From the NCBI RefSeq assembly GCF_023159225.1, contig NC_063166.1:72356575-72420574 (forward strand): a stretch of 64,000 nucleotides of DNA, given 5' to 3'. This DNA is from Perognathus longimembris pacificus. Its lineage: Eukaryota; Chordata; Mammalia; Rodentia; Heteromyidae. The translations under genes were made by a program, and so were the position numbers. The notes under the pieces were generated by a model that worked only from the letters and a program-made list of their open reading frames with translations, was not told where the DNA came from and did no database searches. Positions 1-10,337 of this stretch are shown in pieces; the first letter of the stretch is position 1; every line of letters begins with the position of its first letter.

Positions 1-118
1 GGGTAGGACGAGGCCCGAGTTGCAGCTCGCTTGAATAAAGTCTTGCCTTGCTTTTGCATTTCGGAACGTCTGAGTCTCGGTGGCCTTCTTGGTGGTCGTC
101 TCGCGACTTGGCACAACA
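1..118 (+). mobile_element. 3' part (R-U5) of a gammaretrovirus-like LTR, cut by window start
   Basis: A polyadenylation signal AATAAA lies at 34-39. It is followed by a pyrimidine-rich R/U5 with the phrase TCTGAGTCTCGG and a terminus ending ACAACA at 118. This arrangement is typical of class I (gammaretroviral) LTRs of rodents. The sequence after 118 (ATATGAGCC...) is not a tRNA primer-binding site, so this is a solo LTR or the 3' LTR of a provirus whose body lies before the window. U3 and the left target duplication are not visible. No viral coding sequence follows. Confidence 0.8.
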
Positions 119-710
119 ATATGAGCCACACAACGTGGCCTGCCATTGACTTAGTTTTCGAACAGAATCTCCAGAAATCCTAGAATACCTAGGAAACTTG
201 GGCCCTTGTGTTTAGTGTTAGTATTCACAGTATAAATGGCTCAGAGAGACTGAAATGTTTACATGTGAGTTACTAAAAAGAAAACCTGCTGTATTATGCA
301 GCACAAGAGGAACTCTTAGAGGAGAAAGCAGGGATCATCTGAGAAATGGCTTCCAGTCAGGCATTCAGAGAGCTGTCTGTGGAGGAAGAACTGACCTCTG
401 AGACTCTACAAGACTGAGGTGATCCCAGAATTCATGCATGGTCCAACAGCTGATGAGAACAATTTGAATGTTCGTGGGACAGGAATCATCAACCAAGGAG
501 AACTATAAACCATGACAAATAATACAACAGAGCATTTCTTGAATCTACAGGGTTTGATTCTTCAACCAAAAAAGTTATCCTTTAGTAAAGTGAAGCTTGT
601 TTGATTTAGAGGGGCCCAAGTAGTCAAGGAGGTGTTTCAGCACCTGCCAATTTTTCCTGTTAAGAACCAGGTAAAAATCTTTGTGGATTATTCAGTCTAT
701 CCTAACTAGA
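119..710. other. unique non-coding sequence
   Basis: Between the LTR end and the first SINE I see no repeat family, no long frame and no splice-like exon structure. Composition is ordinary, with very few CpG. Confidence 0.6.
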
Positions 711-726
711 GAATTGTACCATTGTG

Positions 727-945
727 GGGGCTGGGAATATGGCCTAGTGGCAAGAGTGCTTGTCTCGTATACATGAGGCCCTGGGTTTGATTCCTCAGCA
801 CCACATATACAGAAAATGGCCAGAAGTGGCGCTGTGGCTCAAGTGGCAGAGTGCTAGCCTTGAGCAACAAAGAAGTCAGGGACAGTGCTCAGGCCCTGAG
901 TTCACGGCCTAGGACTGGCCAAAAAACAAACAAACAACAAAACAA
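727..945 (+). mobile_element. IDL-Geo dimeric SINE, full length
   Basis: The left arm is ID/tRNA-Ala-like, with an A box in TATGGCCTAGTGGCAAGAG and a B box GGGTTTGATTCC. A short A-rich linker (ACAGAAAA) leads to the right 'Geo' arm (GTGGCTCAAGTGGCAGAG...CAGGCCCTGAGTTC) and an A/C-rich tail. A perfect 16-bp target-site duplication GAATTGTACCATTGTG flanks it at 711-726 and 946-961, so insertion was recent. A reading frame on the minus strand over the tail is not a gene. Confidence 0.95.
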
Positions 946-961
946 GAATTGTACCATTGTG

Positions 962-2229
962 CTATAGGAAGACGAAAGGAGCCATAGCTGATAAATACAT
1001 GTGATTGATTTGTAATTCAACTTAGGTTGCATAAGAAGAGAAATAGAAAAAAAAAAAAAAAGAAGGGAAATGGGAAGGATTTGGGCCAATGGGCTCAACT
1101 TGGTCAACAACTGTTTTATTGTTTTTAATAGTGTCAGCTTTGAGAATTTGTACTAAAAATATATCAGAAGACCAGCTTACTGTAAGTCAATCTCTGTAAG
1201 AAATGTAGACTTACAGGGGTCCCCAAAATAACTTAGTTAAATTCTCAAATACAGAAAGGGAAACTGAAGATTCCCCCCAAAAAAGACGTCTAAAAATGTA
1301 GAACTAGTAAACTGTATTTGATGCGCAGGAAGCAATCTAATAATGCTGCTAATTTTGTTTGTGTCTGTGTCGTGAAGACAAAAAGCACTCACTTATTTTT
1401 TATGGTTTCTTACACGTCTCTCAACTTTTGTGCCTTTGACTCAAGCCTTTTCTATGTGACTCCTAAGCTTTCCTATGAGGTACTTGAGCCTGTGTCTCTC
1501 CTCAGATTAACATGTGCATTGTAAATTCACTGTCAATGTCAGCAGGCTAGCTTTTCCAATTTTACAAACGTCTTTTCTTTCAGGAGCTGAAAACCGTTCT
1601 CAAAACTGTCCTGAAAGCAAGTAATGCTTTCGGTCGTTGTCACCTTTGTGACGAACACACTGCAACTCTGCTTTCTGACTTCATTCTTTGGCTGACATTT
1701 TTCACACAGGCTCTGACAGAGACAGCAATTATAAAGACATCCAGGTTGGCATTCAAGGATTCTTGAAGTTAACAAATTGTCCGGGGATAAATGACAATGC
1801 AGTTGGCAGGCTACACATTTCTTTCATGAAAATGCATGTGCAGGGGAACAGAGGGAGACTCAGGAAGAGGCCACACCTATGTTCATGTTCATGTTCATGA
1901 TGCAGGATGCATGCTGTTGGGATTGGCCCCCAGCACTTTCCTCTTCAGGAAGTGATTTGATTCTGGCTAGGTCTGACACACAAGAGAAAAAAAAAATGAA
2001 ATCAATGAAAACATGTACTTAAATACAATATTTAAGATGCATTGTTTGCTGAGAGTCCTAAAGGATAGAAGTGAGGTTTCTTTGAATCCGAGTCCCTCCC
2101 ACATAGCGCTGCCTCTGGCTCTCACTTCTACAGCCTGTCGTCCCCACACAGCCCTGCCTGTCCGGTATCCCACAGTATTCCTCCCCATTTCCAGCCATTC
2201 AAAGCATCTCACATAGTGGTACCTTGCAG
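962..2229. other. unique non-coding sequence with an A-run and a hexamer repeat
   Basis: No coding signal or clear transposon. A 15-bp A-run lies at 1047-1061, and TTCATG is repeated three times near 1882-1899. Short frames on both strands overlap each other and look like chance. Confidence 0.55.
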
Positions 2230-2325
2230 CCTATTTCCCTCTGTCTGGGATTACCTCTCCTCATGTTCACTGAGCACCCAGCTCTAATGTTACCTCTTCT
2301 GTGAAGCCTTATTTCTTTGCACTCT
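2230..2325 (+). mobile_element. L2 LINE 3'-region fragment
   Basis: The order CTATTTCCCTCTGTCTGG ... AATGTTACCTCTTCTGTGAAGCCTT matches the 3' region of ancient L2 (the 'treated with ... CTCAAATGTCACCTCCTCTGTGAAGCC' segment) in sense orientation. It is diverged and short. Confidence 0.6.
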
Positions 2326-2589
2326 GATAAGAACCATGTTCATTCATAGACCAAGAGGAAAGCTGGGAGGCATCCACTGTAATACTGTGGAAGACCAGGC
2401 AGCTCTTACCTGAAGATAGAGGCCATACAGATTCAATTCCAGGCCAGTTGTTAGAGACAAGTCCTTATCAGATAGGTGAATCCAGCATGAAGCAAAAACA
2501 CATCACCAACACCCAAATGAATAAACACAATATTTAGTTCTACTGTAGTGTTTGGGGGAGGGGAGGAGAGCACACTTTTAGCCCTCTGT

Positions 2590-2725
2590 GCACACTACTT
2601 ACTTAATCCTTATGGTTTAGAACATGTATAACTTGTGTATGTTTCTGGGCAAGCCCTATTTTAGAAGTGAGTAAATGGAGAAACATAGAGGTAGAAATTT
2701 TCCAAGCATTTGCCACCAATAAAAG
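2590..2725 (-). mobile_element. MIR SINE fragment
   Basis: The plus strand shows CTTACTTAATCCTTATGG followed by a TTTAGAAGTGAGTAAATGGAG stretch and AAGCATTTGCC. This is a decayed version of the reverse complement of MIR (TTACAGATGAGGAAACTGAGG region). Confidence 0.5.
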
Positions 2726-3169
2726 TGATAAAGAAGCCACAATATTCAATGTTAGTCTGGTTAGATTGGCTCAGGGACTTGGAGAGGATATATGGAAGGG
2801 ACCTTTAGTCCCCTGGACTCATTCTCAGAGTTCACTTGCTTGGAGAAGGTAAAGGACTTCAAAGGACATGACTGAGCCCTTGGAGCCAGTTAGAGCTTTT
2901 CTGTAGAAGTTATCTAACTTAACCTCTCAGCTCTCCTGATCACTGAGAGCTTGTGATGTTACTCCCTCCAGGACCCACCTTAAACTCAAGTCTCTTGAAA
3001 GAAGAAAACACGCTGTAGATCATTAGAGCAGAGGGGCTTAGGACAGATGGGTGGGAGAGTGGGCAGGGAGATTAGATAATGAAGTGGGTGGGAGGTCAAA
3101 GGGGTTCCTAGAGTCTAGAGAGTAAACTGCAACTTGAGAGATAGGAGTATGTGGTAAAAAGTGACAGCA

Positions 3170-3315
3170 CTTTAAGTGTTACTGGGTTTTAGACTCTGTA
3201 TCTTACTTGAGTTATCTGATTCTATTGTATAGATGAGGAAGGTCAGGCCAAAAGTCATGGAGCCTAGCTATTCAGAGGTGGGAGTCATGATTCAATCCCA
3301 GCTCTCCAACCTCAG
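3170..3315 (-). mobile_element. MIR SINE
   Basis: The reverse-complement hallmark TATAGATGAGGAAGGTCAGG is followed by AAAGTCATGGAGCCTAGCT and a GATTCAATCCCAGCTCT remnant of the tRNA-like B-box region. The MIR therefore lies on the minus strand. Confidence 0.75.
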
Positions 3316-3991
3316 AGAACATGCTGTTTGGACCTCCCAGATCAAGACAGCGGGAAACCCAAGGACACTTCTTGCTTTGGAAATCATTACTAGCTAGTGA
3401 CCCAAAAAGCTACAGAAGTTAGGATTGACTGCAAATGAACTGTCCTTGTAAAGAAGACTGGTGTTAGTAAGTAATGAGAAGTTAGTGTATACATCTGCCA
3501 GGTATCTGGTTCTAGACCCAGGACCTGGCACTAAAGAGACACACAGCAGGGGGTGCTTGAACCTCTACTGAAGAATATCTCAGCCAATACATTCAGCGTG
3601 ATAGATTCTGACTTCTCTGCTGCCACTTCTTCAGTCTCAGATAACACACATTCTGAATTTGGGAGAACCTCAATGTCAGATTTCTTCTGAGTTAGATCAG
3701 AGTATCTACTTCTTTTTCTGGTTTAAATGCTGCTCAGCCAAGGCCTGTAACCAGTCGCTCAACATGCCACCCACTGGATGTTCCTCTCTAGGATGGGGTA
3801 AGTCTTCCTGAAGAAAAATCACACAGGTGTGCAAATGGTACATTCTGTGAATGAGTAATCCCCTCACTCCTGAGCTTTGAGATGATTCCTTTGTGTTTAC
3901 TTTTGTTCTTCAAGCACCAGAAGCAAATGTGAAGATTTGGTTGTGTAGGGGTACAGAAGGGCATTCTTTAATTGGTGACTGGATGTAGGAT
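3316..3991. other. unique non-coding sequence
   Basis: No repeat family or coding signal recognised. Confidence 0.55.
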
Positions 3992-4003
3992 AAGGTTTAA
4001 TGC

Positions 4004-4212
4004 TTTTTTTTTTTTTTTTGGCCAGTCCTGGGCCTTGGACTCAGGGCCTGAGCACTGTCCCTGGCTTCTTCCTGCTCAAGGCTAGCACTCTGCCACCTGA
4101 GCCACAGCGCCCCTTCTGGCCGTTTTCCATATATGTGGTGCTAGGGAATCGAACCCAGAGCTTCATGTGTAGGAGGCAAGCACTCTTGCCACTAGGCCAT
4201 ATTCCCAGCCCC
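4004..4212 (-). mobile_element. IDL-Geo dimeric SINE, full length
   Basis: The element is read from the minus strand. A T-run (the poly-A tail) starts at 4004, then the Geo arm, then the ID-like arm ending CCCAGCCCC. The target duplication AAGGTTTAATGC plus T-run occurs at 3992-4003 and again at 4213-4224, so the element is clean and fairly young. A 73-codon plus-strand frame here is simply the SINE translated. Confidence 0.95.
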
Positions 4213-4339
4213 AAGGTTTAATGCTTTTTTTTTTTTATAATGATAAAGATATTTTACTGTCTCAAAACAAATGGACTCATAATTTATACCTAATGTACTT
4301 TCAAGTAAGTAAATTTATTATATTTGTGACTTTTAAAAA

Positions 4340-4465
4340 TATTTTAAGACAGAGTCTCATTATGTAACCCAGGCTGGCTGGAACTTGTGATCTTCCTGTC
4401 TTAGCTTCCCAATTCTCCTCCTTGTTTTTCTCGGATTACAGATGTGCACCATTGTGCATGGTTTG
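4340..4465 (-). mobile_element. B1 (Alu-like, 7SL-derived) monomer
   Basis: The plus strand reads as the reverse complement of B1: AAGACAGAGTCTCATTATGT, then CCAGGCTGGCTGGAACTTG, then GGATTACAGATGTGCACCA. Moderately diverged single monomer without an ID tail. Confidence 0.9.
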
Positions 4466-4685
4466 TGATTCTTTAAAAAGTTGTGTTTCCCTGGCTATAA
4501 GGAAGCACATCTTCACATTTCACTCAAAGCTCCCTTTATCTCTCTCATATGAGAGTTCTGAAACTCTGTAGGTCTGCGTGACATATATTTTGTCTTGTCT
4601 CAAAATTGTTGACTTAAATTTCCAAGTTGCCTTTCTTATTCTCAGCACCTGGAGTTTCATTCTTGTCCATATCTCTGACTTACAG

Positions 4686-4860
4686 TAGTTCTCAATCTTA
4701 CCAGTGTGTTAGCATCACTTGCAAGGTTTATTCACACCCAGGTGGCTGAATCTTAAAGTCTTGTGACAGTCACATTGGCTAGTTGGAGCATAGACTAAGA
4801 ACTTTGCATTTCTAACCAATACCTAGGGATATTACCGTTATGGGAAGGACTACTCTATGC
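4686..4860 (+). mobile_element. MER5-type hAT DNA transposon relic
   Basis: Begins CAGTAGTTCTCAATCTTACC, close to the terminal inverted repeat CAGTGGTTCTCAA of MER5. It has an internal TTTGCATTTCTAACCAATACC and a worn right end (GGACTACTC). The length of about 175 bp fits MER5 (about 180 bp), a non-autonomous element. Confidence 0.85.
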
Positions 4861-5454
4861 CCATACTTGCTTTCCCAACTTCTGTCTCAGATGAAGATAA
4901 ACAGCTATTCTCTGTCTTTTCCATGGTCAACCTCTCCAGCCAGAGGCACTTAAACATTTCTTCCCAAAGTGTATATATGAGATTGACAGTGGTCAGGCCC
5001 TAAATGCAATCTCATTGATTCAACAGTAAACAAAGTTGGCTTAAACCCTGGCCTTGTGAAACCTACCCTCCAGGAGAGAAGAGAGGCATCATGTGGGCTT
5101 GTGTGAATTAACTCTGAATGAGGAGAAAGTGTTTTAATTATTTATTTTCATGTGAATGATACGGAAAACAGGACAGGAACGTGTATAATGATAGAACATA
5201 TAGGTAGCTGCTCAAGCAGTCAGATAAATAAATGATTCCCCCACTCCTGGAACAACTAGCATTGTAACACTAGTATACTTTATACTAGGTGCTCCAGCAA
5301 AGGAAGTGTCTTTCCTTTATCCACACTGCTTTGTCGATGGCAGCTTGTTCCACAGCTAATAGAGTTGTCTGTTCCCAGTTTCACAATTTCTGCAGAATCT
5401 GTCAGTGAGACTCAACCCAGAAATAAGAGTGAGAAAAAATTACAGGGAGGTTGT
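4861..5454. other. unique non-coding sequence
   Basis: No transposon or gene recognised. AT-rich, with several TTTAATTATTTATTTT-like tracts near 5133. Confidence 0.5.
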
Positions 5455-5553
5455 CTGAGAGATACAGCAACCACCTTTGGCAATGCTTAAATCATTTGCT
5501 CTTTTTAAAGCTTTTGCTCAGATGGGAAACTCAGAACTCTGCAAAGTTGTCGT

Positions 5554-5571
5554 TCCCCCCCTCCCCCCCCC
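5554..5571. repeat. C-rich homopolymer tract
   Basis: C6-T-C9 run (with one T) on the plus strand, so G-rich on the minus strand. Next to it the sequence is unusually GC-rich for this window (GGAGGTGGGGCC). Possible slipped or G-quadruplex structure on the minus strand. Confidence 0.6.
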
Positions 5572-5639
5572 ACGGAGCCAGGTGGAGGTGGGGCCAGCAG
5601 AAAACCAACACGAGGGGTTTTGCTAGCAGCCTAGAAAGC

Positions 5640-5905
5640 ACTTGTGAATGTGGCAGGAAATGAGATCCTAAGCCAGTGCATAAAACAATCAAATCCATCA
5701 CTGCCTTGGAATGGCCCCTCATAACTCAAGGACTGTCACAGCCCTTTGTGTGCACAGAGGCAATCGTAGAAGGAGTGACACACTGAGCCCAGAGTCTGCT
5801 AAATCCATTCTGGCAGCCAGAGGAATATATTTCCAAAGCCAAGACACATCATTTTCCTTGAGCTCATTTGACTACAGGCTAAGAATCTATTGTAGAAAAT
5901 AAAGG
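5640..5905. other. repeat-free block, candidate conserved non-coding element
   Basis: No simple sequence or transposon is visible over about 260 bp. The block holds rare CpG, CCTTGGAATGGCC and AGGAATATATTTCC motifs of the kind seen in regulatory elements. Inference only: conservation cannot be judged from one species. Confidence 0.3.
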
Positions 5906-6049
5906 GAAGGTTGTGGGGGTGCTGGCATGATGAATATGAATGAACTTAATTCTCTGGTTTGGGATTGGGCTGGTATAGGTTTAGGATGTAAAGACAAATA
6001 GAGAAGACTAAATTCAAGCTGATGTGTTAAGAAGGATGGTTCTTGGCTA

Positions 6050-6230
6050 CCCATCCATCTTCATACATGTTTACTGTGCACCTACTGTGTGCTCACTACT
6101 TGATTTAGCAGAGAGAAAGAACACCCACTTTCTGTCCTCAAAGTATGTGGCAGACATACATGCATAAGACACTATGACTTTGCAAAAGTTGCCTTCCATT
6201 GTAGATGGAGGGAAGGAGAGAGTAACGAAG
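6050..6230 (-). mobile_element. L2 LINE 3'-end fragment
   Basis: The plus strand has CATGTTTACTGTGCACCTAC and TGTGTGCTCACTACTTG, followed by CTGTCCTCAAAGTATGTGG. This is the reverse complement of the L2 3' end (TTGAGCACCTACTATGTGCCAGGCAC ... CCTGCCCTCAAGGAG). Confidence 0.8.
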
Positions 6231-6607
6231 AAGATGGAGCTGCTTAACTAAGCTCCCAATGTGACTCTCACCTCCATGTGACATCCATTTCACTACCACT
6301 CAACACTCAGTAAACTTGTTCAGGGGATTTCAATTAGGATGGGCTCTAAGATGAGTCTGAATTTATATTCTCCAGAAACAGTTTGTAAAAAAAAAAGCAT
6401 AAATAACAATAACAAAAACCCAGAAAGGTAAAAATAAAGTCTGCTAACTTTTGTATTTGGATGAGACCAAATAACATTGGTTGAAAATTGCAAAGCATTT
6501 AGATATATCCACTAATTAAACACCAGTTGCTCTTTTGTGAGAGTGTATGTACTATAGGAAAATTATCTTCTTTTGAATATAATCTCTGGCCTCAGTGTCT
6601 TGTGTAC
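6231..6607. other. AT-rich unique sequence
   Basis: No recognised element. A ten-residue A-run lies near 6388. Confidence 0.5.
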
Positions 6608-6745
6608 TGCCTGTTTTGTAAATAAAGGTTTATTGGAATATGGCCACGTCCATCCATTGTAGGCTTCATTATAATAGCAGGGCTGAGAAGATAGCCAAAA
6701 GCCTAAAATACTTTCTAACTCTTCATAGAATGTTTGCCCTGTTTT
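6608..6745. mobile_element. hAT-type DNA transposon relic
   Basis: TAAATAAAGGTTTATTGGAA, ATGGCCACGTCCATCCATTG, AGCCAAAAGCCTAAAATACT and AATGTTTGCCC follow in order. These match a widespread old mammalian hAT element (consensus pieces TTTTATTGGAACACAGCCA...GCCTAAAATATTTACTATC...AGTTTGCCGACC). Exact family name not assigned. Confidence 0.75.
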
Positions 6746-6942
6746 AAGATTTTATTTTTCTACTCTACTTTAAATCACTTCATTTGGACTTCTCTGGCAG
6801 CCTTGATAAGAAAAGCCTATGGACTCTCAGCATGGGCATCTGATTTTAGCTGAACTTAGACTGGGACTTTTTTACTCTGTGCTATGACTTAGTTTGAATT
6901 TCTTGTAATATATAGCTGGAAAAATTGGGAATTTGGAGAGAG

Positions 6943-7045
6943 TTGGGGGGGGGGAGAATATGAATATGTGTGTGTACTGGGGTTTTAATTCAGGGCCTGT
7001 AGCGCTGTGCTCATCTTTTTTCTGCTCCAGGCTGGAGCTTACTAG
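6943..7045 (-). mobile_element. diverged Geo/dID-like right arm
   Basis: After a G-run, the plus strand reads TTCAGGGCCTGTAGCGCTGTG then TTTTCTGCTCCAGGCTGGAG. This parallels the minus-strand Geo arm CAGGGCCTGAGCACTG...TTTTTGCTCAAGGCTAGC. The ID-like head is absent or unrecognisable, so it is a fragment or a lone right arm. Confidence 0.5.
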
Positions 7046-7782
7046 TTTGTTTGTTAAACAAGTTTTAAATCCTCCCATTCAGGTTTCTGGACACCCCTTA
7101 TCCCATCCAAAAAGATTCTGTAGAACTAATTCCCACAGTCATATTCTGTCCACTCCACATTATTAAGATAGAGGCTCGGAGTATTGGTATTACTGTGATT
7201 ACCCACTCTAACACATACATACAATTGAATTCGATTAGCAATATAGCAGGAAAGGTGCTCTTTAAGAAACTCCTTTTGTGTTGCCCAAAAGCAATTCAAG
7301 TTCATTAAAATCACAATTATCTGACTCTTAATTAGGTGAGATGACCATTTAATTAACAATGCCCACTTCATTGTTGGTGGCAGGAAACTGAGATAGGCAG
7401 GCTCTACTGGTGGCTCAGGCAGCTTGCCTTGAATTACAGTCAATGGCCTTTGGAAGCAGCTGTCAAAGTGCAGTCTGTGAAAGTACTTGGCAAGTGAAAG
7501 ACCTGAGAGGAGTAAACTTGGCTATGCTTAGAGAAAGCAGATTCAGATCTGGAACTGGGTTTGCTGAAGGATTTGTACCAGGGTGGCCAGAATGAAGGTT
7601 CTAGATCAGCTCCGTTAAGGCTTTTTATATATTCATTAACTCTTCTCTACTCTCCTCCCTTCCTCTCATCCCATTTGTTTTTCTCTTAACCTTCCAACAT
7701 CCACAAAAGACAGATTCTTCTTCTATCTTATATAATGCAGTACAGTTAAGTGCAATGCTTTGTAGGTGACCAAAAAAGGTGT
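7046..7782. other. unique non-coding sequence
   Basis: Two frames of 105 and 61 codons overlap on opposite strands without any protein signature. No transposon recognised. Confidence 0.5.
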
Positions 7783-8265
7783 GATGGTTATCTCGAATGT
7801 CAACTTGATTAGACTGAGAGATGACTAGGAAATTAGGAAATCTGGGTGTTTCCAGAGAAGAATGGCAGATGAATTAGCAAACAGGGAAGAATTGCCCAAA
7901 TGTAGAGGTCACTGTCTTATTGGCTGGGGGCCCAGATGGAACAAAGTAGAAATAGAAAGCCCACCGGTGCATTTCAAGCCTGATTCTTTTGGAGTGGTGT
8001 GTCTTTTGCTGCTTCCATTGCCAGTGTGGGACAGACTCTTAACTTCTTCAGCCTTTCTCATGGACTCACACTAGTGGCTCTTCAGGGAGCTTCTAGGCCT
8101 TCAGAAGCCTCAGAGTGAGATTATGCCAGAGGGCTTTCTTGTCCCAAGGCTTCTAGGTTCTCCCTTTCTTTGGTCTGAAGATGGCCATCATGAATCTATC
8201 CAGGTTCTGATGGTATAAACCTACTTACTTTGCCTTACTATGAGAAAAATAACAGAGAAAACTTA
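7783..8265 (+). mobile_element. ERVL LTR relic, MLT2-like
   Basis: Starts TGTGATGGTTATCTCGAATG-TCAACTTGATTAGACTG, close to the conserved MLT2 start TGTGATGGTTAATTTTATGTGTCAACTTG. The body keeps the pattern GGGTGTTTCCAGAGAAG and GGGCCCAGATGGAACAAAG. The right end is not clear because another LTR follows at once. Confidence 0.65.
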
Positions 8266-8269
8266 AAAG

Positions 8270-8735
8270 GACAAAAGACTGACTCTTAGCTCATCTTACT
8301 GACATCTTAGCTAGATGCTTCTGTCCATTGTGTCCAGGAAGGCATGGCAGAGAAGCTCCCATCATGACCACTGGAACATGTGGCAGAGGCTCTTCTTCAC
8401 TTCTTAGTTGATTAGAAGCAGGGAGAGTGTCATAGCATGAGAGAGAGTGTGAGACAGAGAGACAGTGTGTGTATAAGATATAGAGAGGGAGGGAGAGGGA
8501 AGAGAAGAAAGAGAGAGAGGGAGGGAGGGAGGGAGGGAGAGAGAGAGAGAGAGGACTGGTATCCTCATTTAACCTCCAAATCCCTTGTTCCCCCAAGTGA
8601 CCTATTTTCTCCAGCTAGGCCTCACTTCCCAGTTTATACTACCTCCCAAAACAGTATCACAATCTGAAGACTAAATGCTCAACACTTCAGCCTGTGGGGT
8701 TCAGTTCATATTCAGATTATAACTCCAATTTAATA
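8270..8735 (-). mobile_element. MaLR-type LTR relic carrying a GA/TC microsatellite
   Basis: On the minus strand: TTGTGATACTGTTTTGGGAGG, GTGAGGCCTAGCTGGAG, TAGGTCACTTGGGGGAAC, then a TC-rich tract and CCTGCTTCTAATCAAC. This is the order of MaLR LTRs (GGTACTGGGAGGTGGGGCCTAGTGGGAGGAAGTTAGGTCATTGGGGG...CTCTCTCTTTGCTTCC). Diverged. Confidence 0.65.
8425..8554. repeat. (GA)n / (GGGA)n simple repeat
   Basis: Imperfect GAGA then GGGAGGGAGGGA then GAGAGAGA on the plus strand. It sits in the naturally TC-rich segment of the surrounding LTR, so it probably grew there. Open frames over it (SLPLSLPPS-type) are artefacts. Confidence 0.9.
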
Positions 8736-8778
8736 AGTACACTCTTCGTGTGTGTGTGTTTTATTGATTCTAACTTCT

Positions 8779-8989
8779 TTTTTTTTTTTTTTGGCCAGTC
8801 CTGGGCCTTGGACTCATGGCCTGAGCATGGTCCCTGGCTTCTTCCCGCTCAAGGCTAGCACTCTGCCACTTGAGCCACAGCGCCGCTTCTGGCCGTTTTT
8901 TTTCTGTATATGTGGTGCTGGGGAATCGAACCTAGGGCCTCGTGTATCCGAGGCAGGCACTCTTGCCACTAGGCTATATCCCCAGCCCT
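8779..8989 (-). mobile_element. IDL-Geo dimeric SINE, full length
   Basis: T-run, Geo arm and ID-like arm in minus orientation. A perfect 16-bp duplication ATTGATTCTAACTTCT lies at 8763-8778 and 8990-9005. The linker A-run between the arms has grown to eight (seen as TTTTTTTT on the plus strand). Confidence 0.95.
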
Positions 8990-9074
8990 ATTGATTCTAA
9001 CTTCTAAAGAACCTGAGTAATACAGTGGGTAAGGAGTCATGTCTGTATTGGAAAAGTTTGAATTTTAAGATAAG

Positions 9075-9300
9075 CAATGATAATGATGATCATATTGATA
9101 ACCACAATTTATTGGGTTCTTATCATGCACCAGGCAGTATGCTAAGTGCTTTCCTCTCATTATCTTATTTTATCTTCACACAATCCTGGGAGTTAGGTAT
9201 TATCATTATACCTAAGAAGGTAAGAAGCTATGGCTTAGATCAAGTTGTACAGCTAATAATGGGGTCAAACCTCAGTGCCACACTGATAGGTCTAATGCTT
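9075..9300 (-). mobile_element. MIR SINE, nearly complete
   Basis: Reverse-complement MIR. The 3' end reads TTATTGGGTTCTTATCATGC-ACCAGGCAGTATGCTAAG, the core is TATTATCATTATACC, and CTATGGCTTAGATCAAG leads to ACAGCTAATAATGGGG and TCAAACCTCAG. One of the best MIRs in the window. Confidence 0.9.
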
Positions 9301-10269
9301 TTGCACTCAAAATCTGGCTGTCTCTCTCTTTGTATGGCTTTTAAAACCACAGAGTGGCACATGTCCCATGAGATCCTTATCTAGGCTTATACTCTTCCCA
9401 TTGATATCCATACATATGTATAGTCTTCAAAATTCATCACCTTCAGCTCACAGGAGCCAGCTGTTTGCTGTTTCATAACTTCCTTTCCTGCTTTGCTAGG
9501 CTCTGTCATTGGATGTATTAAAGAAGAAATTATTCAGAATACTCATTCAAGATGGTAAGGTAGATTTTATTCAAATGGGCAACTACCCCAATAAGTGCAA
9601 GGACCACTTACACGAGATTTTATAGAGGAGGAAAGTGACTGGATATAAGTCTAATTTCCAAAAGGACAAGTGGAGATTTACAGCCACCCATGGCATATGT
9701 TGGGGGGGGGGAGTGGTAGATGAAATAAATAGAGGGGAAAAGAGGAATTTCAACAAGACCATCTTGATAGGCAGGCCAGGGTGAGGTGGGGGATAAGGAG
9801 CATGATGGGATTATCAAGGATGAGAAAATTTCACTAAACTGATCCAGTAGGATAATTGGAAAAACAGACAAGGCCCTAGAAAGAGAGCGCTGGGCCTGAT
9901 CAGAAACAGAACTCTGAGGAATCACACCCTTAGAAGCCATGTGCCTAGCAGAATGGTTTCAGACTCAAAGCAACATGGTGCTGACCCTCTAGGATACCAC
10001 CAAGTGACGTCCATGCAGGTCTCTCTCCTATTCCCTTTCTCTAGATGATGCATTGTCACTGGTGTTCAAGGATTGTACCTGGGCATTTCTGTCAACCCTG
10101 TGATAACAGGTTCAGACTCTGATAGAATAAACATAGGTATATTTTCTCCACAGAGCACTTCCCTCTCACCCGCACCTTCCCAGAGGGGTCTCTCCACTAT
10201 TAATCAAAACATTTGTCACACTTCTGACCCACAGATTCATGATGTCTTACCCAAAACAAATTTCTGGGC
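9301..10269. other. unassigned, partly retroelement-like sequence
   Basis: 9540-10060 is purine-rich and begins with GGTAAGGTAGATTTTATTCA-type sequence that could be an LTR-element interior, but I cannot place it. A G11 run lies near 9701. The 106-codon minus frame over it has no protein signature. Confidence 0.4.
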
Positions 10270-10283
10270 TCCACTGTATTCTT

Positions 10284-10337
10284 TTTTTTTTTTTCCAAAT
10301 TTTTATTATCAAACTGATGTACAGATTGGTTACAGTT
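10284..10337 (-). mobile_element. severely 5'-truncated L1 3' end (about 50 bp)
   Basis: A T-run followed by CCAAATTTTTATTATCAAAC and TGATGTACAGATTGGTTACA. On the minus strand this is an L1-like 3' UTR with an AATAAA signal and poly-A. It is bounded by a perfect 14-bp target duplication TCCACTGTATTCTT at 10270-10283 and 10338-10351, so the whole insert is about 54 bp. A related sense-strand end is at 43055-43100. Confidence 0.85.

Noticed and set aside
727..945. tRNA gene (A and B boxes present)
   Set aside because: The boxes belong to the tRNA-derived head of a SINE with linker, second arm, poly-A tail and target duplication. No cloverleaf anticodon arm is preserved.
1882..1899. Short (TTCATG)3 repeat as a regulatory array
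   Set aside because: Three copies only; ordinary low-complexity sequence.
8291..8667. Ser/Leu/Pro-rich and Arg/Glu-rich frames
   Set aside because: Produced by a GA/GGGA simple repeat inside an LTR.
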